The notes beneath the pieces are model-generated. The model saw only the letters and a program-made list of their open reading frames with translations. It ran no database searches and had not been told where the DNA came from. From Scandinavium hiltneri (GTDB lineage Bacteria > Pseudomonadota > Gammaproteobacteria > Enterobacterales > Enterobacteriaceae): 64,000 nucleotides of DNA. Position 1 is the stretch's first letter. Each line of letters begins with the position of its first letter. The DNA lies in contig NZ_JALIGE010000075.1 of assembly GCF_024764835.1 (NCBI RefSeq), positions 124,001 to 188,000 of the forward strand. The letters run 5' to 3'. This document shows, one piece after another, positions 1-8,693 of this stretch. A program made the position numbers and the translations under genes.

Positions 1-2091
1 CTGATGCTTTTTTTTGGCTGGAAAGCGCTGCCCGGCATCGTATCAGGGATTTGGCTGGTCATTGCTCAGGGCATGACCGTCCCTGAAACGATTGGCATCA
101 CCTTCCATTTTTTAATCCCGATAATTCTCAGCTGGGGCGGGTATCGGGTTTTCGTGCCGAGGCGGCATTCCGTTTCCTATGGCTGCACGCGTTTGATGCC
201 GCAACGTCTGTTCTGGCAGATGTTTTTCCCTGCGACCCTTTTTCAACTGCTGCTGCTGGCCTGCGTCTTTTTTAACATCCTGCCTGCGCGAATTTCGCTG
301 GCCGGAACCGGGCCACTGACGCTGCACAGCCTGATTAACTACCAGTCGGTGCTGGTGGGCTGCTTAACCGGAGTGCCGCTGTGTTATCTGGTCATTCGGA
401 TCATCCGAAATCCGATGTATTTGCGCGCGTTCATCTCCCAGATGCGCCAACAAATTGACGCCAAAGTGAGTACGGGCGAGATGATCGTCTGGTCACTTAT
501 CTTATTGATTATCATGGGCCTGCTTTTTATTCCTGCCGCAAATGCAGCCTCTATTTTCACCACCAATTATACCCTCTCACTGCTGCTGCCGGTGATGCTG
601 TGGGGCTCGATGCGTTTCGGCTATCAGCTGATGTCTATCGTCTGGACGGTAGTGCTGATAGTTAGTATTCACTTCTACTACCGTTACATGCCGTCTTATC
701 CGAGCTACAGCAACCAGCTGGCGATTACCTCATCCAGCTATCTGGTGTTCTCGTTTATCGTGGTGTACATGGCGATGCTGTCGACCCAACAGCGCTACAT
801 CCACGCCCGCGTGAAACGGATGGCGTTTATCGACCCCGTGGTTCAGATGCCGAATTTGTGGGCGCTGAGCCGCAAGCTCTCGAGCACACCGTGGTCAGTG
901 CTGTGTTTCTTACGTATTCCAGAACTCGAAGTGCTGGGGCGTCATTACGGGATGATGGTGCGTATCCAGTACAAACAAACGCTGGGGAAATGGCTTGAGC
1001 CGGAGCTGCACGACGGGGAGTGTACTTACCAGCTTTCCGGCCACGACCTGGTGATTCGACTGAATACGGAAGCTCATGAAGAGCGGATTGCTACCATTGA
1101 TGCGCGGATTAAAAGATTTCGTTTTGTTTGGGATGGAATGCCGCTGCAGCCGAACGTGGGGGTGAGTTACTGCCATGTGCGTTCTCCGGTGATGCAGCTG
1201 CCGATGCTGTTAGGTGAGCTGAGTACGATGGCTAACTCCTCGTTGGTGACCGGTTCACCTGAAAATCTTCAGCACCGTAACGCCTCGCATTTGCAGGAGG
1301 GCCTGAAAGATAAAATCACCATGATGAACCGGCTGCAGCTGGCGCTGGAGCACGGTAATTTCAGGCTGATGGCGCAGCCGATTGTCGGCATGCGCGGCGA
1401 CAGTTATCACGAAGTATTGCTGCGTCTGAATGGCGATAACGACCAGCTGATTTCCCCGGAAGTGTTTCTGCCGGTGGCCCATGAGTTTGGGCTTTCATCG
1501 CGGATCGACCTGTGGGTGCTGGAAAATACGCTGAAATTTATGGATAGCTGTCGTGAAACGCTGCCTGGCCTGCGATTGTCGGTGAATATCTCACCCTCAT
1601 CGGCCTGCGGATCACAGTTTCCGAAGACGGTATCCGACCTGCTGATGCGCTATAACATTCAGGGCTGGCAGCTTATTTTTGAAATCACTGAAAATCAGTC
1701 GCTGAGTCACCCGGACCAGGCCATGCTCAACATGGCGCAGCTTCAAGCGTTGGGTTGCCGCATTGCCATTGATGATTTTGGCACGGGCTATGCCAGTTAT
1801 GCGCGACTGAAAAATGTTAGTGCCGATATCCTTAAAATCGACGGCAGTTTTATCCAGAATCTGCTGTCGAGCACTCTGGATTACCAAATCGTTTCGTCGA
1901 TTTGCCAGCTGGCGCGAATGAAGAACATGCAGGTGGTGGCTGAGTACGTAGAAACGGATGAAATCCGTGAGGCGGCGCTGAGCCTGGGAATTGATTATCT
2001 GCAGGGCTTTTATCTCGGCAAGCCAGAACCTTTAGACGGTCTGGCTGCCGGGAATATCGAGCCTGTTATATCAGGCGGCGATGTCTGGTGA
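1..2091 (+). CDS. pdeF: Cyclic-di-GMP phosphodiesterase PdeF (YfgF), 5' end missing
   Basis: Membrane-bound EAL-domain enzyme that hydrolyses cyclic-di-GMP. The frame is open to the window edge, and comparison with the remembered E. coli protein (747 residues) suggests roughly 50-60 N-terminal residues lie outside. The visible part begins with a MASE1-like sensor of several hydrophobic helices up to about residue 260. A degenerate GGDEF domain follows, with SGHDL where the diguanylate cyclase signature should be, so no cyclase activity is expected. The EAL domain comes last: the signature reads EVL, followed by the typical DDFGTGYASY, KIDGSF and QGFYLGKP motifs. The gene converges on ppx and the two coding regions overlap by about 20 bases. 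Identification is firm; enzymatic activity is inferred from the family. Confidence 0.93.
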   Translation: MMLFFGWKALPGIVSGIWLVIAQGMTVPETIGITFHFLIPIILSWGGYRVFVPRRHSVSYGCTRLMPQRLFWQMFFPATLFQLLLLACVFFNILPARISLAGTGPLTLHSLINYQSVLVGCLTGVPLCYLVIRIIRNPMYLRAFISQMRQQIDAKVSTGEMIVWSLILLIIMGLLFIPAANAASIFTTNYTLSLLLPVMLWGSMRFGYQLMSIVWTVVLIVSIHFYYRYMPSYPSYSNQLAITSSSYLVFSFIVVYMAMLSTQQRYIHARVKRMAFIDPVVQMPNLWALSRKLSSTPWSVLCFLRIPELEVLGRHYGMMVRIQYKQTLGKWLEPELHDGECTYQLSGHDLVIRLNTEAHEERIATIDARIKRFRFVWDGMPLQPNVGVSYCHVRSPVMQLPMLLGELSTMANSSLVTGSPENLQHRNASHLQEGLKDKITMMNRLQLALEHGNFRLMAQPIVGMRGDSYHEVLLRLNGDNDQLISPEVFLPVAHEFGLSSRIDLWVLENTLKFMDSCRETLPGLRLSVNISPSSACGSQFPKTVSDLLMRYNIQGWQLIFEITENQSLSHPDQAMLNMAQLQALGCRIAIDDFGTGYASYARLKNVSADILKIDGSFIQNLLSSTLDYQIVSSICQLARMKNMQVVAEYVETDEIREAALSLGIDYLQGFYLGKPEPLDGLAAGNIEPVISGGDVW

Positions 2092-3615
2092 GTCTTCTTC
2101 TTCGGTAATTTTCAGCATCCAGCCGGTTACGCCTTGCCAGTACTGCTGCTCTTTTTCCAGATCGAGTAGCACCAGCGCGTTTTGACTAAACCAGTCGTGA
2201 GGGAAGCACAGTGTCCAGTGATTCGCTTCGGTGGTCAGTGTTAACGTCGGTGGAGTCGTCGTGGCCTGACGCTGGTTATTCAGCAATACGCCGAGGCGTA
2301 GCAGCTGGATCATCGGCAGGAATTGCTTCTTCTTAAACAGCGTAAAGCGCGGCAAATCGTCCAGCTTCACCCCTTTGCGATGATAGCGCACCAGGGTTGC
2401 CATCAGCATCTGCTGCTCTTGGTTGAAGCCTGGCAAATCACTGTTTTGCAGAATGTACGCCGAATGGCGATGCATTCCGCTGTGATTGATATTCAGTCCC
2501 ACTTCATGCAGCATCGCGGCCCATTTCAACAGGGCAGCCAGCTGGGGATGCGCCTGCTTCGCGTTCTGCTGCACCCACTGTTCATACATCTGATGGGTTG
2601 TTTCCAGCACGCGACGTGCCTGTTCGCGGTCGATATGATACTGACTGGCCAGGCTTTCCGCGGTTCGGCTGCGGATATCGTCATGGCGGAAGCGGCCTTC
2701 CATTTCATACAGCACGCCTTCGCGCAGCGCGCCGTCAGACAGGCGAAGCTCTTTAATGGCGAGTGAATCAAACACGCCGCACAGAATCGCCAGGCCCGGC
2801 ATAAAGACCGCCTGACGGTCTTCTGAAAGCCCAGGCAGACTGAGCGCGCTAAAGTTTTTAAACTTCAGCGCTTCGTCAACCAGCATTTCCAGGCGTTCCG
2901 GCGTGATGATGCCATCTTTCTCGCCCATTTCGACCAGCACTTCATGCACTGCTTTAATGGTGCCGGACGCGCCCATGGCCACGTTCCAGCCCTGAATACG
3001 GTATTGCCAGGAGAGCGTTTCCAGTTTCTGCACCGCCGCAAGGCGCGCGCGCTGGAAGTTCTCTTTGCTGATAAGTCCGCCAGGGAAGAACATTTGGGCA
3101 AAGCTCACGCAGCCCATACGACGGCTTTCAACCAGCTGCGGCGTAAAGTCTTCGCCGATGACCAGCTCCGTCGAACCGCCACCGATGTCGATAACCAGCT
3201 TGCGGCCTTTTTCCGGTTGCGTATGCTCCACGCCCATAAAAATCAGACGCGCTTCTTCATTCCCGGAAATGATTTCAATCGGATAAGGGATCACTTTTTC
3301 CGCACGCTTCAAAAACTCCGGCGCGTTCAGCGCCTGGCGAAGCGTATGCGTGCCGACAATGCAGACGCTGGACGGAGGAAACCCTTGCAGGCGTTCCGCA
3401 AACAGTGACAGACAGGTCAGGCCGCGCTCCATCGCTTCTTCACTGAGCATATTGTCTTCATTCAGGCCATCGGCCAGATGGACACGCTGTTTCAGGCGGC
3501 CAATGATTTGCAGCGCACCGTCAACGACGCGTGCGATAACCATATGAAAACTGTTCGATCCCAGGTCAACCGCAGCAATCTCCTGCGGTCGTGACGTTTT
3601 GGTTTTTATGGGCAT
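2071..3615 (-). CDS. ppx: Exopolyphosphatase Ppx
   Basis: Processively removes terminal phosphate from inorganic polyphosphate and can act on pppGpp. The 514-residue product is the usual length (513 in E. coli). The actin-like ATPase fold shows an N-terminal DLGSNSFH phosphate loop (about residues 17-24), the SGNEEARL segment with the catalytic glutamate near 121, and the DIGGGSTE loop at 143-150. The C-terminal half is the HD-like domain. It lies 3 bases downstream of ppk on the same strand, so the two form the ppk-ppx operon that makes and degrades polyphosphate. Its 3' end overlaps the end of pdeF from the other strand. Confidence 0.97.
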   Translation of the reverse strand: MPIKTKTSRPQEIAAVDLGSNSFHMVIARVVDGALQIIGRLKQRVHLADGLNEDNMLSEEAMERGLTCLSLFAERLQGFPPSSVCIVGTHTLRQALNAPEFLKRAEKVIPYPIEIISGNEEARLIFMGVEHTQPEKGRKLVIDIGGGSTELVIGEDFTPQLVESRRMGCVSFAQMFFPGGLISKENFQRARLAAVQKLETLSWQYRIQGWNVAMGASGTIKAVHEVLVEMGEKDGIITPERLEMLVDEALKFKNFSALSLPGLSEDRQAVFMPGLAILCGVFDSLAIKELRLSDGALREGVLYEMEGRFRHDDIRSRTAESLASQYHIDREQARRVLETTHQMYEQWVQQNAKQAHPQLAALLKWAAMLHEVGLNINHSGMHRHSAYILQNSDLPGFNQEQQMLMATLVRYHRKGVKLDDLPRFTLFKKKQFLPMIQLLRLGVLLNNQRQATTTPPTLTLTTEANHWTLCFPHDWFSQNALVLLDLEKEQQYWQGVTGWMLKITEEEDSPDIAA

Positions 3616-3618
3616 AGA

Positions 3619-5679
3619 TTAATCGGGCTGCTCAAGTGATTTAATGTAGTCGTAGATCGCCAGCTGTGACCGGACTTTGCGGCGGTTGCCGCGGGGCACG
3701 TAACGATTACTCAGTTCTTTGTCGATAAAACGGGCTTTCACGGTATCGCTAAATTGCAGATCGACGATATCCAGCACCTGTTGTTTCAGGCGTGGATCGA
3801 GGATAGGCGTAGCGACTTCAATTCGGTAATCGATATTGCGCGTCATCCAGTCAGCGGAAGAGAGCCACACTTTTTTCGTGCCGCCATCTTCAAAAATATA
3901 CAGCCTGTCGTGCTCAAGATAACGGTCGACGATGCTGATGACGTTAATATTTTCGCTAATGCCTTCCAGCTGCGGAATAAGCGAACACATACCGCGGATC
4001 AGCAGATTCACCGGCACGCCGGAGCTGGACGCTGCATACAGACGATCGACCAGGCCTTTGTCGACCAGGTTGTTCAGCTTCAGGGTGATCCCCGATGGGC
4101 GACCGTTCTGAGCGTGGGCAATTTCGTTGTCGATCATGTCATACAGCAGACGACGTGAGTTCTGCGGCGAGACCATCAGATAATCGAAATTCACCGGGCG
4201 GTACGGGTTCTCAATGAAGTTAAACACCCGCCGGACTTCGTTGGTGATCCGCGCATCGGCGGTCAGCAGCGAATAGTCGGTGTAAATTCGGGCGGTTTTT
4301 TCGTTGAAGTTACCGGTGCCTATATGCGCATAGCGCACCACATCGTCGCCTTCCTTACGCGAAACAAGGAATAGCTTGGCGTGAATTTTCAGGCCAGGCG
4401 CGGAGAAGATAACGTGGACGCCCGCTTCCGTCAGGCGCTTCGCCCAATGGATGTTGGCTTCTTCATCAAAGCGCGCCTGCAGCTCAACCACCACGGTCAC
4501 TTTTTTACCGTTGTGCGCCGCGTGGATCATCGAATCAATAATGCGCGAGTCTTTCGCCACGCGGTAAATATTGATTTTGATAGCCAGCACGCTCGGGTCA
4601 AACGAGGCCTGACGCAGCAGTTCCAGCACGTGCTCAAAGGTGTGATACGGGTAATAGAGCAGCACATCGCGTTCACGAATGGCGTCGAAACCGTTACGGA
4701 ATTTATCGAACCAGATATGACGCAGGCGTGGCAGCGGTTTGTTAACCAGATTGGCTTTACCGACGTTCGGGAATCCAATGAAATCTTTAAAGTTATGGTA
4801 GCGGCCGCCCGGCACGATGGAGTCATAACGGGTGATAGCGAATTTTTTACGCAGCATTTCGACCATCGCATCAGGCATATCGCGCTGATACACAAAGCGT
4901 ACCGGCTCAGCCGTCAGGCGCTGTTTCAGGCTCGAGGACATCAACTCCATCAGGCTCGATTCCATCTCATGCACCAGGTCGTACTCGGCGTCACGGGTCA
5001 TTTTCATCGAGTAGGCATTCAGGGCGTCGTAATCGAAGAAGCCCTGGAAGATGTCGTCCAGGCAGTAGCGCAAAATGTTGTCGAGCAGGATCATCGGTTT
5101 GCGGCGACGCGGTGTTTCCGGCGGCAAATTGACGAAGCGCGGCACCTTATCAGACGGGATTTCCAGCAGGGCGTAGCTAATTTCTTCGCCGCGAATAATT
5201 TCCACCGCCAGATAGGTGTAATCGTCTTTCAGGAACTGGACTAAATCCGTTTCGCGATTAATCAGAATCGGCGTGATGTGCTGGCGCAGGTAATGTTTGA
5301 AGTAGTGGCGTAACCAACTTTGCTGATTGACCGATAACTGACGCTCGTTAATCAGGAAAATTTGATTACGCGCCATTTCGAGCAGCAACTCGTTATAAAG
5401 GCTGTCAAATTCCTGGTCGGCTTTCAGCACGCGGGCCTGAATTTTTCCCAGAAGATGGCGGGAATGGGCGGTGAGGCCTTGTTCTTCACTGATGATAATG
5501 CGGCGTTTGAGTTCGGCAAAACGTACTTTATAGAACTCATCAAGGTTATTGGAGTAGATCCCCAAAAAACGCATGCGTTCTATCAACGGGTTGCTTTTAT
5601 CCGCTGCTTCCTGGAGAACGCGCTCGTTAAAGGATAACCAGCTCAGTTCTTTTTCGATATAAAGCTTATCCTGACCCAT
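3619..5679 (-). CDS. ppk: Polyphosphate kinase Ppk1
   Basis: Reversibly transfers the gamma phosphate of ATP onto growing inorganic polyphosphate; membrane-associated. The 686 residues match the family length (688 in E. coli). The N-terminal domain starts MGQDKLYIEKELSWLSFNER, typical of Ppk1. The two phospholipase-D-like catalytic domains carry the autophosphorylated histidine in KIHAKLFLV and the second conserved histidine in YLEHDRLYIF. First gene of ppk-ppx. The 190 bases upstream contain a TTGTCAT PhoB-like half-site on the minus strand near 5770 but not a convincing full pho box, so phosphate regulation is possible but unproven here. Confidence 0.97.
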   Translation of the reverse strand: MGQDKLYIEKELSWLSFNERVLQEAADKSNPLIERMRFLGIYSNNLDEFYKVRFAELKRRIIISEEQGLTAHSRHLLGKIQARVLKADQEFDSLYNELLLEMARNQIFLINERQLSVNQQSWLRHYFKHYLRQHITPILINRETDLVQFLKDDYTYLAVEIIRGEEISYALLEIPSDKVPRFVNLPPETPRRRKPMILLDNILRYCLDDIFQGFFDYDALNAYSMKMTRDAEYDLVHEMESSLMELMSSSLKQRLTAEPVRFVYQRDMPDAMVEMLRKKFAITRYDSIVPGGRYHNFKDFIGFPNVGKANLVNKPLPRLRHIWFDKFRNGFDAIRERDVLLYYPYHTFEHVLELLRQASFDPSVLAIKINIYRVAKDSRIIDSMIHAAHNGKKVTVVVELQARFDEEANIHWAKRLTEAGVHVIFSAPGLKIHAKLFLVSRKEGDDVVRYAHIGTGNFNEKTARIYTDYSLLTADARITNEVRRVFNFIENPYRPVNFDYLMVSPQNSRRLLYDMIDNEIAHAQNGRPSGITLKLNNLVDKGLVDRLYAASSSGVPVNLLIRGMCSLIPQLEGISENINVISIVDRYLEHDRLYIFEDGGTKKVWLSSADWMTRNIDYRIEVATPILDPRLKQQVLDIVDLQFSDTVKARFIDKELSNRYVPRGNRRKVRSQLAIYDYIKSLEQPD

Positions 5680-5834
5680 TACTACTCACACTCCGGTTGA
5701 TTGACGCGGACAGCCCTCACATTATGGCGAGCTTTGACCAGTGATGTCCAACTGTGCCAGGTAAGTATGACAATAATCTGTTTGTCGTGAACCTGCGATA
5801 ACGTTTTTTTATTATTCAGCGGTATGGGAGAGGA

Positions 5835-5862
5835 GAAAAAGCGCCTGTCGCGATGGACAGGT
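5835..5862 (-). terminator. Intrinsic terminator after purN
   Basis: Read on the minus strand: a 6-bp stem CCTGTC/GACAGG around a 6-base loop, followed by CGC and a run of five T. It sits just past the purN stop and before ppk, so it ends purMN transcription. Confidence 0.6.
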
Positions 5863-5871
5863 GGCCTGCAA

Positions 5872-6513
5872 CTACGCTTCGGAGGCGTAGCCTTGCGCGG
5901 GGAGCTGAACACCGTCCAGCCATGCGCTGTTGTCTTTCATTGCCAGACGTCCGTCGACAAACCAGCTCACCACCAGTGGGTAAATGGCGTGCTCCTGGTG
6001 CTGAACTCGAGCGGTAATGTCATCTTCCGTGTCACCGGCGAACACCGGAACGTTGGCCTGTAAAATAACCGGGCCACCGTCGAGTTCGTCCGTCACGAAG
6101 TGCACGGAGGTGCCGTGCTCTTCGTCGCCGTTTTCCAGCACCTGACGATGGGTGTTCAGGCCCGGATATTTCGGCAGCAGGGAAGGGTGGATATTCAGCA
6201 GACGCCCTTGATAATGCGCCACGAACGCCGGACTCAGAATGCGCATATAGCCTGCCAGCACCACCACATCAGGGGCGTAGGCGTCAATTTCCTGCATCAG
6301 CTCGCGGTCAAATGCTTCGCGGTTGGGAAACTGACTGGCGCTCAGCACATGCGTCGGGATCGTTGCTTCACGGGCGCGCTCAAGGCCGAACGCGTCGGCC
6401 TTATTGCTGAAAACAGCCCGCAGGGTGCCATTGATTTTCTTCTGCTTGCAGGCGTCGATAATCGCCTGCAAATTGCTTCCGTTGCCAGAAATCAGCACCA
6501 CAATATTTTTCAT
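5872..6513 (-). CDS. purN: Phosphoribosylglycinamide formyltransferase PurN
   Basis: Third step of purine synthesis: transfers the formyl group of 10-formyl-tetrahydrofolate to GAR. The 213 residues show the nucleotide loop VLISGNGSNLQAI at the N-terminus, the catalytic NIHPSLLP segment (Asn107, His109) and HGTSVHFVTDELDGGP with the catalytic aspartate at 145, all in the expected order. The start codon overlaps the purM stop in a TAATG junction, which implies translational coupling within the purMN operon. Regulation comes from the PurR operator upstream of purM. An intrinsic terminator follows the gene. Confidence 0.97.
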   Translation of the reverse strand: MKNIVVLISGNGSNLQAIIDACKQKKINGTLRAVFSNKADAFGLERAREATIPTHVLSASQFPNREAFDRELMQEIDAYAPDVVVLAGYMRILSPAFVAHYQGRLLNIHPSLLPKYPGLNTHRQVLENGDEEHGTSVHFVTDELDGGPVILQANVPVFAGDTEDDITARVQHQEHAIYPLVVSWFVDGRLAMKDNSAWLDGVQLPAQGYASEA

Positions 6514-7550
6514 TACTCGATGACCACGCGCTGTTCAGAATCGGAAGCTTTGATATAGCCGATTTTCCACGCGTTTTCACCTTTCTCATTCATCAGCGCG
6601 ATAGCTTTATCGGCTTCTGAGGCTGGCAGCGCAATCAACATGCCCACGCCACAGTTGAAGGTGCGATACATTTCATGTTGGCTAACGTTACCGGCGGTTT
6701 GCAGCCAGTTAAATACGGACGGCCACTGCCACGAGGATTCGTCGATCACGGCCTGAGTGTTGTCCGGCAGCACGCGCGGAATGTTCTCCCAGAAGCCGCC
6801 GCCGGTCAGGTGCGCGATGGCGTGCACGTCGACGCTGGCAATCAGTTCCAGAATGTTTTTCACGTAGATACGGGTTGGCGCCAGCAGGTGATCGGCCAGG
6901 GGTTTACCGTCGAGTTCCGTGGTTTCTGGATTGGTGTCGCTGACTTCAAGGATTTTACGCACCAGCGAATAACCGTTGGAGTGTGGACCGCTGGAGCCGA
7001 GCGCCACCAGCACGTCGCCACCAGCTACTTTGCTGCCGTCGATGATTTCGGATTTCTCAACCACGCCCACGCAGAAACCGGCCACGTCATAATCTTCGCC
7101 GTGATACATACCCGGCATTTCAGCGGTTTCGCCGCCCACCAGCGCACAGCCGGACTGCAGGCAGCCTTCGGCGATGCCGGTGATAACGCTGGATGCAACG
7201 TCAACGTCCAGCTTGCCGGTCGCGTAGTAATCAAGGAAGAACAGCGGCTCCGCGCCCTGTACCACCAGGTCGTTCACGCACATGGCCACCAGATCGATGC
7301 CGATGGTGTCGTGACGCTTAAGATCCATTGCCAGGCGCAGCTTGGTGCCGACGCCATCCGTACCGGAAACCAGCACCGGCTCACGATATTTTTGCGGCAG
7401 TGCGCACAGTGCGCCGAATCCACCCAGGCCACCCATCACTTCCGGGCGGCGGGTTTTCTTCACCACACCTTTGATTCGGTCAACCAGAGCATTACCCGCG
7501 TCAATATCAACACCGGCATCTTTATAGCTAAGAGAGGTTTTGTCGGTCAC
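6513..7550 (-). CDS. purM: AIR synthetase PurM
   Basis: Phosphoribosylformylglycinamidine cyclo-ligase, the fifth step of purine synthesis, which closes the imidazole ring using ATP. The 345 residues match the family. The glycine-rich GGLGGFGALCALP segment near residue 40 and the GTDGVGTKL motif near 65 are the expected ATP/substrate region; GGETAEMPGMY and SSGPHSNGYSLVRK are also present. It heads purMN with a one-base overlap to purN. A PurR operator lies about 57-70 bases upstream of the start. In K-12 the divergent neighbour is upp; here a sugar cassette lies between. Confidence 0.97.
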   Translation of the reverse strand: MTDKTSLSYKDAGVDIDAGNALVDRIKGVVKKTRRPEVMGGLGGFGALCALPQKYREPVLVSGTDGVGTKLRLAMDLKRHDTIGIDLVAMCVNDLVVQGAEPLFFLDYYATGKLDVDVASSVITGIAEGCLQSGCALVGGETAEMPGMYHGEDYDVAGFCVGVVEKSEIIDGSKVAGGDVLVALGSSGPHSNGYSLVRKILEVSDTNPETTELDGKPLADHLLAPTRIYVKNILELIASVDVHAIAHLTGGGFWENIPRVLPDNTQAVIDESSWQWPSVFNWLQTAGNVSQHEMYRTFNCGVGMLIALPASEADKAIALMNEKGENAWKIGYIKASDSEQRVVIE

Positions 7551-7605
7551 TGCAAGTCTCCACGAATGGCGTTAGCAAATAAAATCGGCGCCATTCTAAC
7601 AGCCT

Positions 7606-7621
7606 AAGCAAACGTTTGCGA
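7606..7621. promoter_or_regulatory. PurR operator upstream of purM
   Basis: Sixteen-base site with the perfectly palindromic core GCAAACGTTTGC, matching the PurR consensus ACGCAAACGTTTNCGT. It lies about 56 bases before the purM start. PurR with hypoxanthine or guanine is expected to repress purMN here, as in E. coli. Confidence 0.85.
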
Positions 7622-7705
7622 GCCTGGGCGCGGGATATCTTTTGTTGACGTTTTTTTACACGCTTTCAGCATTCATTCAGGCAAATTTGAGCCCGTTCAC
7701 GAAAA

Positions 7706-7719
7706 TGAAACCGGGTACA
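7706..7719. promoter_or_regulatory. Upstream LacI/AscG-type operator (imperfect)
   Basis: The site TGAAACCGGGTACA matches 12 of 14 positions of TGAAACCGGTTTCA, the palindrome described for the E. coli beta-glucoside repressor AscG. It sits just upstream of the predicted -35 of the ROK kinase gene, with a better copy 57 bases downstream. Such a pair suits repression by DNA looping. The regulator identity is inferred from motif similarity only. Confidence 0.5.
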
Positions 7720-7728
7720 TTTTAATGC

Positions 7729-7757
7729 TTGCAGGTTATTGCCACAGCACACAATAT
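7729..7757 (+). promoter_or_regulatory. Predicted sigma-70 promoter of the ROK kinase / GH1 operon
   Basis: A TTGCAG -35 at 7729-7734 and CAATAT -10 at 7752-7757 are separated by 17 bases. The promoter is flanked on both sides by AscG-like operators, and its start site should fall inside the downstream one. No start-site data are available. Confidence 0.5.
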
Positions 7758-7762
7758 TCCAC

Positions 7763-7776
7763 TGAAACCGGTTTCT
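7763..7776. promoter_or_regulatory. Downstream LacI/AscG-type operator
   Basis: TGAAACCGGTTTCT matches 13 of 14 positions of the AscG palindrome and has a perfect 12-base core GAAACCGGTTTC. It overlaps the predicted transcription start of the beta-glucoside cassette, the classic position for a LacI-family repressor. Confidence 0.65.
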
Positions 7777-7804
7777 GAAATTGCCGTCAGGAGGAGTAAA
7801 GCAG

Positions 7805-8680
7805 ATGCATATTGCCGCGTTTGATATTGGTGGCACGGCGCTCAAAATGGGCGTAGTGACCGACGAAGGAACGATCGTCGCGAAAGGGAAAGTGGCCATC
7901 AAAGACAGCGACGGCGAGGCCATTCTGCAAGGCATTCTGAGCTGGCTGGATGCGCATCCTGAATGTGAAGGCATCGCCATTAGCGCCCCTGGCTACGTCA
8001 ATCCTCACACTGGTTTCATCGAAATGGGCGGGGCTATCCGCAAATTCGACCAGTTCGGTATCAAAGCGTGGCTTGAAGAGCGCACCCGTCTGCCGGTTGC
8101 GATTGAAAACGACGCCAACTGCGTGCTGCTCGCCGAACGCTGGCAGGGCAAAGCGGCAGACATGAGCGATTTCCTGGTGCTGACCATTGGCACCGGTATC
8201 GGCGGCGCGATTTTCTGCAATAACCAGCTGGTGCGCGGCGCGCGTTTTCGCGGCGGTGAATTTGGCTACATGTTTACCGACCGCCCCGGCAGCCGCCACC
8301 CGACGCACTACACCATGAATGCTACCTGCACGCTGCGCGTCCTGCGCAACCGCTATGCGAGCCATATCGGGAAACCGCTTGATGACGTCAGTGGCGAAGA
8401 GATTTTCGACGCCTGCGATGCGGGAGACGCGGTTTGCCAGCGGCTGGTGAACGATTTTTTCAACGGCATCGCCAGCGGCCTGTACAACCTGGTCAATCTG
8501 TTCGACCCGCAAACTATTCTGCTCGGCGGCGGCATCACCGAACGCCCGGGCTTCCTGCAACAACTGAAACAGCATCTCGCCTGGTTCGGTATTGATGAAT
8601 ACGTCGATACCGTCAGCCACGGCAACGACGCCGGTTTACTCGGCGCGGTTTACCATTTTAATCAGCAGTCTGAATGTTAA
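7805..8680 (+). CDS. ROK-family sugar kinase, probable beta-glucoside kinase
   Basis: Cytoplasmic ATP-dependent sugar kinase of 291 residues. The ATG at 7805 is chosen over the in-frame start 24 bases earlier because AGGAGGAG lies eight bases before it. The N-terminal phosphate loop is FDIGGTALK (residues 6-14), the catalytic base is Asp103 in AIENDANC, and the second phosphate loop is TIGTGIGGA. The cysteine-rich zinc motif found in many ROK proteins is absent. The next gene is a 6-phospho-beta-glucosidase, so BglK-like phosphorylation of cellobiose or another beta-glucoside is the best inference: the kinase would supply the 6-phosphate normally added by a PTS. No transporter lies beside it. 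Not present between purM and upp in E. coli K-12. Confidence 0.8.
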   Translation: MHIAAFDIGGTALKMGVVTDEGTIVAKGKVAIKDSDGEAILQGILSWLDAHPECEGIAISAPGYVNPHTGFIEMGGAIRKFDQFGIKAWLEERTRLPVAIENDANCVLLAERWQGKAADMSDFLVLTIGTGIGGAIFCNNQLVRGARFRGGEFGYMFTDRPGSRHPTHYTMNATCTLRVLRNRYASHIGKPLDDVSGEEIFDACDAGDAVCQRLVNDFFNGIASGLYNLVNLFDPQTILLGGGITERPGFLQQLKQHLAWFGIDEYVDTVSHGNDAGLLGAVYHFNQQSEC

Positions 8681-8693
8681 AGAGGGAGTTGTT

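Noticed and set aside
4381..5244. Plus-strand frame of 287 codons opposite ppk
   Set aside because: Shadow of ppk; composition (many His, Gln, Arg) is that of an antisense translation and there is no promoter or ribosome site.
5760..5790. PhoB box upstream of ppk
   Set aside because: A TTGTCAT half-site is present on the minus strand, but the second repeat at 11-base spacing is missing, so a pho box could not be supported.
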